Shown here piece by piece: positions 8,472-16,664 of a stretch of 61,325 bases of DNA. The notes beneath the pieces were generated by a model. It searched no databases. It was not told the DNA's origin and saw only the letters and a list, made by a program, of their open reading frames with translations. The stretch is taken from positions 1-61,325 of the forward strand of contig DGSK01000015.1 of NCBI GenBank assembly GCA_002393955.1, given 5' to 3'. A program made the position numbers and the translations under genes. Position 1 is the first letter of the stretch. Each line of letters starts with the position of its first letter. Source of the DNA: Lachnospiraceae bacterium UBA4364 (GTDB lineage: Bacteria; Bacillota; Clostridia; Lachnospirales; Lachnospiraceae).

Positions 8472-9989
8472 ATGCAGGAACAGGAACACAGCTTGCTGGA
8501 GATGCGCCATATAAATAAGCTCTTTCCGGGAGTCAAGGCATTAAGCAACGTGGATTTTACCTTGAGGAAGGGCGAAGTGCACGCACTCATGGGAGAAAAC
8601 GGTGCCGGAAAGTCAACACTTATAAAAGTGCTGACAGGCGTATATCAGAATGATGGCGGGGAGATAAGCGTAGACGGAGTGAAGATCAATATCCGCTCGC
8701 CGCAGGATGCTCAGAACAACGGTATCAGCACCGTTTATCAGGAAATCACCCTGTGCCCGAATCTGACTGTGGCTGAGAATATGTTTATCGGAAGAGTAGA
8801 CAGTTTCCTGGTACGTCACAAGGATTATGAAAAACGCGCGGACAAGATCCTTGGAGAACTTGGAATACCTGCCAGAAGCACACAGATACTCGGAAGCTGT
8901 TCGCTGGCCGTGCAGCAGATGGTTGCCATCGCAAGGGCGGTAGATATGAAGTGTAAGGTCCTCATCCTTGATGAGCCTACATCTTCACTGGATGATAAAG
9001 AAGTAAATGTCCTTTTTGATCTTATGAGGGATCTTAAAGGCCGTGGAGTAGGAATTATATTTGTTACTCATTTCCTGGAACAGGTATATGAGATATGCGA
9101 CCGTATCACGGTACTCAGGAACGGCGAGCTGGTCGGAGAGTATCTGACAGAGGAGCTTCCCCAGGTACAGCTGGTCGCAAAAATGATAGGTAAGGATCTT
9201 GATGAACTGAGTTCCTTTGATGGAGTTGAAGAAAAGCATTTTGACGACAGCGACATTTTCTATGAAGCATCGTCCCTTTCGTCGAGTGATGCGCTTCCGT
9301 TTGATTTTGCCATACATAAGGGTGAAGTAAACGGATTTACCGGACTTCTCGGTTCGGGAAGAAGTGAAAGTGTAAGGGCAATTTTCGGTGCTGACAAGAT
9401 AAACGGCGGTACCGTTAAGATAAAAGGCGAGCCTGTAAAGATAAACAAGCCTATTGATGCAATGAAGCATGGCATCGGTTATCTGGCAGAGGACAGAAAA
9501 AGAGACGGCATCATTGCTGATCTGAGTGTGCGTGAAAATATCATACTGGCTCTGCAGGTCATGAAGGGATTCTTCAGACCCATAAGCCGGAGCGAAGCGG
9601 AATCTTTTGCAGATGAATATATTAAAGTGCTTAACATAAAGACAGCGAGCCGTGAGACGCCTATAGGATCCCTTAGCGGCGGCAACCAGCAGAAGGTAAT
9701 ACTGGCCAGGTGGCTTTTAACACACCCGGACTACCTGATCCTGGATGAGCCTACCAGAGGTATCGACGTCGGAACCAAGCTGGAGATACAGAAGCTTGTC
9801 CTTAAGCTTGCTGAGGATGGAGTGAGTGTTACCTTCATATCTTCCGAGATAGAGGAAATGCTGCGTACCTGCTCCAGGCTGATCGTAATGAGAGACAGAC
9901 ATGTGGTAGGTGAGCTGAGAGGTGCAGACCTGAATCAGACACAGGTTATGAAAACAATAGCAGGAGGAGAAGCAGCAAATGAAAAATAA
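8472..9989 (+). CDS. Sugar ABC transporter ATP-binding protein (MglA/RbsA type)
   Basis: A 505-residue protein with two fused nucleotide-binding domains, which powers monosaccharide import at the inner face of the membrane. The first domain has a full Walker A (GENGAGKST, residues 41-49), an LAVQQM signature-like segment and a Walker B ending in LDEPTSSLD. The second has the degenerate Walker A typical of this family (GLLGSGRSE) but an intact LSGGNQQK signature and LDEPTRGID. ATG 8472 is chosen over the earlier in-frame GTG, which would lie inside the terminator hairpin; CAGGAGGAA sits just before 8472. The gene overlaps the next permease by 11 bases. Confidence 0.93.
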   Translation: MQEQEHSLLEMRHINKLFPGVKALSNVDFTLRKGEVHALMGENGAGKSTLIKVLTGVYQNDGGEISVDGVKINIRSPQDAQNNGISTVYQEITLCPNLTVAENMFIGRVDSFLVRHKDYEKRADKILGELGIPARSTQILGSCSLAVQQMVAIARAVDMKCKVLILDEPTSSLDDKEVNVLFDLMRDLKGRGVGIIFVTHFLEQVYEICDRITVLRNGELVGEYLTEELPQVQLVAKMIGKDLDELSSFDGVEEKHFDDSDIFYEASSLSSSDALPFDFAIHKGEVNGFTGLLGSGRSESVRAIFGADKINGGTVKIKGEPVKINKPIDAMKHGIGYLAEDRKRDGIIADLSVRENIILALQVMKGFFRPISRSEAESFADEYIKVLNIKTASRETPIGSLSGGNQQKVILARWLLTHPDYLILDEPTRGIDVGTKLEIQKLVLKLAEDGVSVTFISSEIEEMLRTCSRLIVMRDRHVVGELRGADLNQTQVMKTIAGGEAANEK

Positions 9990-11055
9990 AATAACAAACA
10001 TCTTTAAAGGTGGATTTGGGCAGCTGACAATCCCGATCGTAGCTATCTGCATGCTGGTAGTATTTAACCTTTTCCGGGATCCTTCGTTTTTCAGCGTAGG
10101 CATCACTCATAACAATGACGGAAACATAGTGCTTGCCGGTAATCTGATCAGTATCATCAATGCAGCAAGTGAGCTGGCTGTCCTGGCAATGGGCATGACG
10201 CTTGTTACTGCAGCCTGTGCCGGACAGGATATCAGTGTGGGCGCGGCAGCAGCCATCGCAGGCAGTGCCTTCGTAAAAGTCCTGAAATCCGGACCTGAGA
10301 TCACGGGATTTTCAGTAATACTGGCTTTCGTGATCGCATGCTGTGTAGCAATGATCTTTGGTGCTTTCAACGGAACTCTGGTTTCTGTATTTAATATACA
10401 GCCTATGATAGCAACCCTGATCCTGTTTACCTGCGGACGTTCCATAGCATACTGGATCAACGGAGGTGCTTCAGTTCCGGTAGACAGCCCTATCATAAAG
10501 GCGATCGGAAGCTTTATCCCGGGAATCCCGGTTCCCACACCGGTGCTTATCGTTATACTTGTAGCCATTATCTTTAAGCTGGTATTTCATTTTACATCCC
10601 TTGAGCTGTTCACACAGTCTGTAGGTATAAACGGAAATGCATCCCGCTTAAATGGTATCAACGCTACTTTCATAAGGCTGCTGACTTTCATAATCCTGGG
10701 TGTGTGTGTGGCTGTAGCCGGTATTATTGGTGTCAGCCGTCTGGGGCTTATCAATCATGAGACACTTCTTCTGGATGTTGAAATGGATGCCATCCTTGCA
10801 GTTGCCATCGGCGGCAATAACTTGGGCGGCGGTAAGTTTAAGATCAGCGGAAGTATCATAGGTGCATATGTTATCCATATGCTTACCGTTACACTCTATG
10901 CCATGAAGGTTCCTTCGACGGACGTTAAGGCATACAAAGCGATAGTTATAGTCATCCTGGTTGTTATCGGTTCCCCTGTTATCAAGAGTAAATTTACGAA
11001 GTTTATGACACAGATGAAGAACCGTAAGCAGGCAGTTTCAATGAAAGGAACCTGA
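9979..11055 (+). CDS. Sugar ABC transporter permease (RbsC/AraH family), first subunit
   Basis: A 358-residue BPD_transp_2 family permease with about eight to ten hydrophobic segments. It carries the family loop region (AVAIGGNNLGGGKFKISGSIIGA) that contacts the ATPase. The ATG overlaps the ATPase stop and is preceded by CAGGAGGAG inside the upstream coding sequence, indicating coupled translation. It forms a heterodimeric membrane channel with the permease encoded next. Such two-permease layouts are common in Firmicute pentose/hexose CUT2 importers. Confidence 0.92.
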   Translation: MKNKITNIFKGGFGQLTIPIVAICMLVVFNLFRDPSFFSVGITHNNDGNIVLAGNLISIINAASELAVLAMGMTLVTAACAGQDISVGAAAAIAGSAFVKVLKSGPEITGFSVILAFVIACCVAMIFGAFNGTLVSVFNIQPMIATLILFTCGRSIAYWINGGASVPVDSPIIKAIGSFIPGIPVPTPVLIVILVAIIFKLVFHFTSLELFTQSVGINGNASRLNGINATFIRLLTFIILGVCVAVAGIIGVSRLGLINHETLLLDVEMDAILAVAIGGNNLGGGKFKISGSIIGAYVIHMLTVTLYAMKVPSTDVKAYKAIVIVILVVIGSPVIKSKFTKFMTQMKNRKQAVSMKGT

Positions 11056-11104
11056 TCAGGTGCTTCGGAATGTACGGAACGGTAATGAAAGGAGCTCAAA
11101 AAAC

Positions 11105-12133
11105 ATGAATGAGAAAAAGAAGGTATTCAGAGAGCCGTTAACAGATAACCAGCTTCTGATGACCATTACAATATGTATATTCGCAGGAATGTATGTACTG
11201 GCAATACTTATCCTGAAGGGCGGCTTCCTGCATGTACAGCAGGTATTCGATATGTTAAACGACAATGCCAGCCTGATAATCGTGGCCTGCGGACTGACCA
11301 TAGTCATGATCACTGCCGGTATCGATATAAGCGTGGGTGCAGTGACATCTCTTGTAGTAATGAGCTGTGTATTGTACTTAAACAACGGCGGAAATATCTT
11401 TGTTTCAATACTGCTTGCACTTGGAATAGGACTTGCATTCGGTGCGATCCAGGGATTCCTGGTAAGTTATCTTGATATCCAGCCTTTCATCGTATCCCTT
11501 GCCGGAATGTTCTTTGCAAGAGGACTGACCACCATTCTCTCGGTTAATCCCCAGAAGGTGGAGCACGAAGGCTTTTCGAAGCTCATGGATACGAAAATAG
11601 TAATCCCCTGGCTAGGATATACCGCAAAGAACGGCAATCTGGTCCCGGCGCGTCTTGAGCTGGGTGTGGTAGTTGCTCTCCTCTGTGTGATAGTGATCTT
11701 TATAGTCCTTAAGTATACAAGCTTGGGACGCGGCTTCTACGCTATAGGCGGAAACCAGACCTCAGCACTGATGCTCGGTATCAATGTAAAGAAGACAAGA
11801 TTTCTGGCATATGTACTGTGCGGACTTTTAAGCGGTATCTCCGGATATGTTTTCATGATGCATACAGGTGCGGGAAATGCGACCAATGCAGCCGGAATGG
11901 AAATGAATGCAATAGCTGCTTCCATCATAGGCGGAACACTTCTTACAGGCGGTGTAGGTAATGTGGCAGGAACGTTCTTTGGAACCATGACACTTACTAC
12001 AATCAAGAAAATCGTTGTATCCAGCGGACTTAACGATCCCTGGTGGCAGAGCATTACGACCGGCGGAATGTTATGTTTCTTCATACTCTTACAGAGCGTG
12101 GTACTCAGCCGCAGGTCGAAGAAGAAAGAATAA
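11105..12133 (+). CDS. Sugar ABC transporter permease (RbsC family), second subunit
   Basis: A 342-residue CUT2-family permease with about nine hydrophobic segments, including AGIDISVGAV and the later AASIIGGTLLTGGVGNVAG loop. ATG 11105 is preferred over the in-frame GTG at 11060 because AAAGGAG at about 11088 precedes it and the shorter product begins just before the first membrane helix. It pairs with the preceding permease. The catabolic kinase gene follows 75 bases downstream in the same direction. Confidence 0.92.
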   Translation: MNEKKKVFREPLTDNQLLMTITICIFAGMYVLAILILKGGFLHVQQVFDMLNDNASLIIVACGLTIVMITAGIDISVGAVTSLVVMSCVLYLNNGGNIFVSILLALGIGLAFGAIQGFLVSYLDIQPFIVSLAGMFFARGLTTILSVNPQKVEHEGFSKLMDTKIVIPWLGYTAKNGNLVPARLELGVVVALLCVIVIFIVLKYTSLGRGFYAIGGNQTSALMLGINVKKTRFLAYVLCGLLSGISGYVFMMHTGAGNATNAAGMEMNAIAASIIGGTLLTGGVGNVAGTFFGTMTLTTIKKIVVSSGLNDPWWQSITTGGMLCFFILLQSVVLSRRSKKKE

Positions 12134-12208
12134 CGATAAAGCTTCAGGAAAGCCACTGGCACCTGATGACTGGGGCTTAATGATGGCATAGAATAATGGA
12201 GGCATATT

Positions 12209-13798
12209 ATGGGAGCTAAAGAGTGTTTGGAAGAAGGAAAGGCATATCTTGGCATAGAATTCGGATCTACCAGGATAAAAGGCGTGGTATGTGATGAAAA
12301 GGGTGAAGTCCTCGCAATGGGCGGTTTTAGCTGGGAGAACAGCTTAAAGGACGGGATCTGGACGTACTCCGAGGAGGAGATATTTGCGGGACTTAAAGCA
12401 TGCTATGCCGATACTGCCAGGGACATGGAGAATAAATATGGCGTAAAGGTAAAGAGATTTGCCGGGATCGGTATCTCGGCAATGATGCACGGCTATCTTG
12501 CATTTGACTCCGGTGCATCTCTTCTGGTTCCTTTCAGAACATGGAGAAATACCATTACCGGCGAGGCGGCAGAGAAGCTTACTAAGGAGTTTGACTACAA
12601 TATCCCCCAGAGATGGAGCATATCCCATCTGTATCAGGCAATGTTAAATAAAGAGGAGCATGTTAAGGATGTTGATTTCTTTACAACCCTTGCGGGATTT
12701 GTTCACTGGAAGCTTACCGGCAGGAAAGTACTGGGTGTAGGTGATGCTTCGGGTATGTTTCCCATCGATATCAGTACCGGGAATTTCGATGAAAAAATGA
12801 TAGCGAAGTTTGATGCACTCGCAAAGGACACAGCACTGTCAAAAGGTTTAAAGGACCTGCTTCCCGAGGTATTAAGTGCCGGAGAAGATGCAGGTACACT
12901 TACCGCAGAGGGTGCTGCACTCCTGGATGAAAGCGGAATTCTTGAGGCAGGAATTCCTTTATGTCCTCCGGAGGGCGATGCAGGTACCGGAATGGTTGCC
13001 ACTAATTCCGTCAAGGTGCGCACAGGTAATATCTCTGCAGGAACCAGCGTATTTGCAATGGTGGTTCTTGAGAAGGATCTTTCAAAGGTTTATCCTGAAA
13101 TCGACCTTGTTACGACGCCTGACGGAGCTCTTGTGGGAATGGTACACTGCAACAACTGTACTTCCGAGATCAACAACTGGGTAAAGGTATTCAGGGAATT
13201 CTGCGAGCTTTACGGTATCGAGCCTGATATGAATGAGCTGTTCACAAAGCTGTACTCTGTATCCCTGGACGGGGATGCAGACTGTGGAGGCGTGATGCTT
13301 TATAATTATCTTTCCGGAGAACCTGTGACCGGTTTTGAAAAAGGTGCGCTGGTTCTCGCAAGGACAGCTGAGGATAATTTCTCCCTTGCCAACCTGATGA
13401 GATCTAATCTCTACTCTGCTATGGCTACGCTTAAAGTGGGGCTGGATCTGATGCTCAAGGAAGAAGGCGTAAAGGTAGATGAAATGTATGGTCACGGCGG
13501 ATACTTTAAGACTAAGGGCGTAGGCACAAAGGTTGCCGCAGCAGCGATCAATGCTCCGGTATCCGTAATGGAAACGGCATCCGAAGGCGGCGCATGGGGC
13601 ATAGCCCTGCTCGCCGCATACATGGATAAAAAAGCCGGTATGACGCTTAGTGAGTATCTGTCAGATGTTATTTTCAAGGATGCAAAGTGTGAAAAATGCG
13701 CACCGGATGCAAAAGATGTGCAGGGCTTTGATGAGTATATAGAAAAGTACAAGAAGGGTCTTGCAATAGAGCGTGCAGCAGTAGAGGTTCTGGTGTAA
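12209..13798 (+). CDS. FGGY-family carbohydrate kinase (probable L-ribulokinase)
   Basis: A 529-residue sugar kinase with the two-domain actin-like FGGY fold. The N-terminal phosphate-1 motif (GIEFGSTRIKG) and a central ATP-domain loop (EGDAGTGMVATNS) are visible. It would phosphorylate a ketopentose taken in by the adjacent importer. The next gene encodes L-ribulose-5-phosphate 4-epimerase, so L-ribulose is the most likely substrate. Clostridia are known to use an FGGY ribulokinase (AraK) distinct from classical AraB, and this protein may belong there, but xylulokinase or other ketose kinases cannot be excluded. The ribosome binding site is AATGGAGG before 12209. Confidence 0.8.
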   Translation: MGAKECLEEGKAYLGIEFGSTRIKGVVCDEKGEVLAMGGFSWENSLKDGIWTYSEEEIFAGLKACYADTARDMENKYGVKVKRFAGIGISAMMHGYLAFDSGASLLVPFRTWRNTITGEAAEKLTKEFDYNIPQRWSISHLYQAMLNKEEHVKDVDFFTTLAGFVHWKLTGRKVLGVGDASGMFPIDISTGNFDEKMIAKFDALAKDTALSKGLKDLLPEVLSAGEDAGTLTAEGAALLDESGILEAGIPLCPPEGDAGTGMVATNSVKVRTGNISAGTSVFAMVVLEKDLSKVYPEIDLVTTPDGALVGMVHCNNCTSEINNWVKVFREFCELYGIEPDMNELFTKLYSVSLDGDADCGGVMLYNYLSGEPVTGFEKGALVLARTAEDNFSLANLMRSNLYSAMATLKVGLDLMLKEEGVKVDEMYGHGGYFKTKGVGTKVAAAAINAPVSVMETASEGGAWGIALLAAYMDKKAGMTLSEYLSDVIFKDAKCEKCAPDAKDVQGFDEYIEKYKKGLAIERAAVEVLV

Positions 13799-13891
13799 GC
13801 TTATAATAATAAGCTTCTATAACAGGAATACTGACAGTAAGTTCCTGTGGTGGAGTCTGCAGACTTCTATAGCAGAGGATAAGGAGACGAG
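13799..13891 (+). other. Intercistronic spacer with short inverted repeats
   Basis: This 93-bp spacer contains AAGCTTAT/ATAAGCTT around a 4-base centre at its start, CAGGAA/TTCCTG, and a GTCTGCAGAC palindrome. None has a T tract. They may be RNA-processing or stability elements between the kinase and epimerase cistrons. Confidence 0.35.
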
Positions 13892-14596
13892 ATGTTAGAA
13901 GAATTAAAACAGAAAGTATATGAAGCAAATATGCTTTTACCGAAGCACGGACTGGTTACTTTTACATGGGGAAATGTCAGTGCCATTGACAGGGAGTCGG
14001 GGCTTTTTGTCATTAAGCCAAGCGGTGTGGACTATGATGTGATGAAACCTGAGGATATGGTGGTAGTGGATCTTGAAGGAAAGGTGGTTGAAGGAAAGCT
14101 TAATCCCTCATCGGATACACCAACCCATCTGGAGCTCTACAAGGGATTTCCGAAGATCGGCGGTGTGGTACATACCCATTCTACATATGCAACAAGCTTT
14201 GCCCAGTCCGGAAGGGATATTCCATGCTATGGGACGACCCATGCGGATTATTTTTATGGTGATATCCCCTGTGTGAGATGCCTTACAAAAGAAGAGATAG
14301 ATGAGGCGTACGAGCTCAATACCGGCAAGCTCATCGTAAGTGAATTCGAAAGAATGGGCAGGGATCCCGAGGCGGTACCTGCAGTCCTGTGCAAGAATCA
14401 CGGGCCTTTCGCATGGGGTAAGGATGCGATGAATGCAGTACATAATGCCGTCGTTCTGGAAGAAGTGGCAAAGATGGCTCTCTTTACGGAACAGATAAAC
14501 AGGGATGTGGCTCCGGCTCCTTCAGAGCTACAGGACAAGCATTATTTCAGGAAGCATGGCGCGAATGCCTATTACGGCCAGAAACCAGCAGATTAA
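13892..14596 (+). CDS. araD: L-ribulose-5-phosphate 4-epimerase
   Basis: A 234-residue class II aldolase-family epimerase, close in length to E. coli AraD (231). It interconverts L-ribulose 5-phosphate and D-xylulose 5-phosphate. The zinc ligands are visible as H94, H96 (HTHS) and H170 (CKNHG). Asp75 (SSDTPTH) and Asp119 (THADY) correspond to catalytic residues D76 and D120 of the E. coli enzyme, and a tyrosine near the C-terminus (AYYGQK) matches Y229. AAGGAG precedes the ATG. It follows the FGGY kinase and precedes transketolase, giving a direct route into the pentose phosphate pathway. UlaF/SgbE-type relatives act on the same product from other sugars. Confidence 0.9.
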   Translation: MLEELKQKVYEANMLLPKHGLVTFTWGNVSAIDRESGLFVIKPSGVDYDVMKPEDMVVVDLEGKVVEGKLNPSSDTPTHLELYKGFPKIGGVVHTHSTYATSFAQSGRDIPCYGTTHADYFYGDIPCVRCLTKEEIDEAYELNTGKLIVSEFERMGRDPEAVPAVLCKNHGPFAWGKDAMNAVHNAVVLEEVAKMALFTEQINRDVAPAPSELQDKHYFRKHGANAYYGQKPAD

Positions 14597-14617
14597 AGAA
14601 ATTTCAGACGGTTTCCG

Positions 14618-14650
14618 ATTTGTTTAATATTTGTTTAACATTTGTTTAAC
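14618..14650. repeat. Three 11-bp direct repeats ahead of the transketolase genes
   Basis: ATTTGTTTAAT and two copies of ATTTGTTTAAC are contiguous at 14618, 14629 and 14640. An 11-bp period places each unit on the same helix face, as expected of regulator half-sites. The array lies just upstream of a possible promoter (14660-14688). Confidence 0.6.
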
Positions 14651-14659
14651 AATATGAAC

Positions 14660-14688
14660 TTGCCTGTAAATATGAAGCGTTGTACCAT
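14660..14688 (+). promoter_or_regulatory. Possible promoter for the transketolase-isomerase genes
   Basis: TTGCCT at 14660-14665 and TACCAT at 14683-14688 are separated by 17 bases. The -10 matches consensus at four of six positions. The ~95-base leader that follows includes a CGGA/TCCG hairpin. Confidence 0.4.
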
Positions 14689-14788
14689 TAGTACGGACCA
14701 TTGTGCCCGTAAGGGAGCTCCATATACTGCAGGGGATTCAAAACGGAGGACTGCGGTCCGATACTATAAAACAAAATAGGAGGACAGT

Positions 14789-15619
14789 ATGAACGAATTG
14801 GAACTTAAGAAAAAAGCCAATGATGTAAGGATCGGCATTGTGACTGCTGTACACTCTGCAAAAGCAGGACATCCCGGCGGATCCCTTTCTGCAGCAGACA
14901 TCATGACATGGCTTTACTTCGAGGAGATGAACATTGATCCGGCGGATCCTAAGAAAGAAGACAGGGACCGTTTTGTATTATCAAAGGGGCATGTGGCACC
15001 TGCCCTTTATTCTACGCTTGCAAACAGAGGTTTTTTTCCGGTAGAGGAGCTTACCACGTTGAGAAAGCTCGGCTCCAGGCTTCAGGGGCATCCCTGCATG
15101 CAGGAGACACCCGGTGTGGATATGTCATCGGGTTCTTTAGGACAGGGCCTGTCAGCAGCCTGCGGTATGGCACTTGCCGCAAAGCTTCAGGAGAAGGACT
15201 ACAGGGTGTATGCTCTTCTCGGAGATGGTGAAATAGAGGAAGGACAGATCTGGGAGGCAGCGATGTTTGCCGGCCACAGAAAGCTGGATAATCTCTGCGT
15301 AATAGTAGATAACAACGGACTCCAGATCGACGGAAAGATCGAGGATGTCTGCTCACCGTATCCTATCACCGATAAGTTTAAGGCTTTTAATTTCAATGTA
15401 ATTGAGATCGACGGCCATGATTTCGGACAGATCGAAGATGCGTTTAAAAAGGCAAGGGAGACGAAGGGACTGCCCACAGCCATAATCGCCAAGACCTTAA
15501 AGGGCAAGGGCGTATCCTTTATGGAAGGCAGTGTGGCTTGGCATGGAAAGGCTCCCAATGACGAAGAATTTGCTGTCGCAATTGAAGATTTGGAAAGGAT
15601 AGGTAAGGAATATGTCTGA
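14789..15619 (+). CDS. Transketolase, N-terminal subunit
   Basis: A 276-residue protein holding the thiamine-diphosphate phosphate-binding half of transketolase, with the GDGE...NN motif (GDGEIEEG from residue 145, NN at 175-176) and early HPGGSLS and SKGHVAPA segments. The pyrimidine half is encoded by the next gene, which overlaps by 8 bases. Split transketolases of this kind are normal in many clostridia. The enzyme moves two-carbon units between pentose phosphates and glycolytic intermediates, consuming the D-xylulose 5-phosphate made by AraD. ATAGGAGG precedes the start. Confidence 0.93.
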   Translation: MNELELKKKANDVRIGIVTAVHSAKAGHPGGSLSAADIMTWLYFEEMNIDPADPKKEDRDRFVLSKGHVAPALYSTLANRGFFPVEELTTLRKLGSRLQGHPCMQETPGVDMSSGSLGQGLSAACGMALAAKLQEKDYRVYALLGDGEIEEGQIWEAAMFAGHRKLDNLCVIVDNNGLQIDGKIEDVCSPYPITDKFKAFNFNVIEIDGHDFGQIEDAFKKARETKGLPTAIIAKTLKGKGVSFMEGSVAWHGKAPNDEEFAVAIEDLERIGKEYV

Positions 15620-16544
15620 TAAAATAGCTACAAGAGAGAGTTACGGCAACGCTTTAGTTGAACTCGGAAAAGTTAATGATAAAGTCTATGTGCTGGATGC
15701 CGATCTTGCAGGTGCAACAAAAACAGGCATATTCAAAAAGGCATTTCCGGACAGACATATAGACTGCGGTATCGCTGAGTGCAATATGATGGGTATTGCG
15801 GCAGGTCTTTCCACAACAGGACTTATACCTTTCTGCTCATCATTTGCAATGTTCGCTACGGGGCGTGCATACGAGCAGGTAAGAAATTCAATAGGATATC
15901 CTCATCTTAATGTAAAGATCGGTGGAACACACGCTGGTATCACCGTCGGTGAGGATGGAGCTTCCCACCAGTGCAATGAGGATATTGCATTAATGAGAAA
16001 TATTCCCGGAATGGTAGTGATCTGCCCTTCTGATGACATAGAGGCAAGAGCCTGCGTAAAGGCTGCTGCTGAGTATGTGGGACCTGTATATATGAGATTC
16101 GGCAGAGCTGCGGTTCCCGTGATCAATGACAGACCTGATTATAAATTCGAGATAGGCAAGGGTGTTCTGCTTAAGGAAGGCAAGGATGTTACGATAATCG
16201 CCACCGGCGTATGCGTAAGCGGATCCCTTGAGGCTGCAAAGGATCTTGCGGCTGAAGGAATAGATGCCGAAGTTATCAACATCCATACTATCAAGCCTCT
16301 CGACAAAGAGTTAGTGCTTGCATCTGCAAAGAAGACCGGCAAGGTAGTGACTGTAGAAGAACACTCCGTTATTGGCGGTCTTGGAAGTGCAGTCGCTGAT
16401 GTTATTGCAGAGAATGGCGGTGCTGTATTAAAGAAACTCGGAATGCAGGATGTATTCGGTGAGTCCGGTACCGCTGCAGAGCTCCTCCACAAATATAAGC
16501 TCGATGCGGAAGGCATCGCAGAGGGTGTAAAGTCTTTCGTTTGA
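15612..16544 (+). CDS. Transketolase, C-terminal subunit
   Basis: A 310-residue partner of the preceding gene, containing the pyrimidine-binding transketolase domain (residues ~1-165; the glutamate in GIAECNMMGIAAG is the cofactor-activating position) and the C-terminal domain (~185-305). Its ATG lies inside the last codons of the N-terminal subunit gene, so translation is coupled and stoichiometry balanced. 1-deoxy-xylulose-5-phosphate synthase shares these domains, but the split form and neighbouring pentose genes favour transketolase. Confidence 0.92.
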   Translation: MSDKIATRESYGNALVELGKVNDKVYVLDADLAGATKTGIFKKAFPDRHIDCGIAECNMMGIAAGLSTTGLIPFCSSFAMFATGRAYEQVRNSIGYPHLNVKIGGTHAGITVGEDGASHQCNEDIALMRNIPGMVVICPSDDIEARACVKAAAEYVGPVYMRFGRAAVPVINDRPDYKFEIGKGVLLKEGKDVTIIATGVCVSGSLEAAKDLAAEGIDAEVINIHTIKPLDKELVLASAKKTGKVVTVEEHSVIGGLGSAVADVIAENGGAVLKKLGMQDVFGESGTAAELLHKYKLDAEGIAEGVKSFV

Positions 16545-16664
16545 TATAAAGTTAACTGATGAACTCCCCGCATTAATAGGTGAACTATAGATGCGGGGAA
16601 GTTTATAAGTAAAATAATTCAAGGAACGACAACCTAATATAACTTAAAACAAGGAGGCAAAAAG

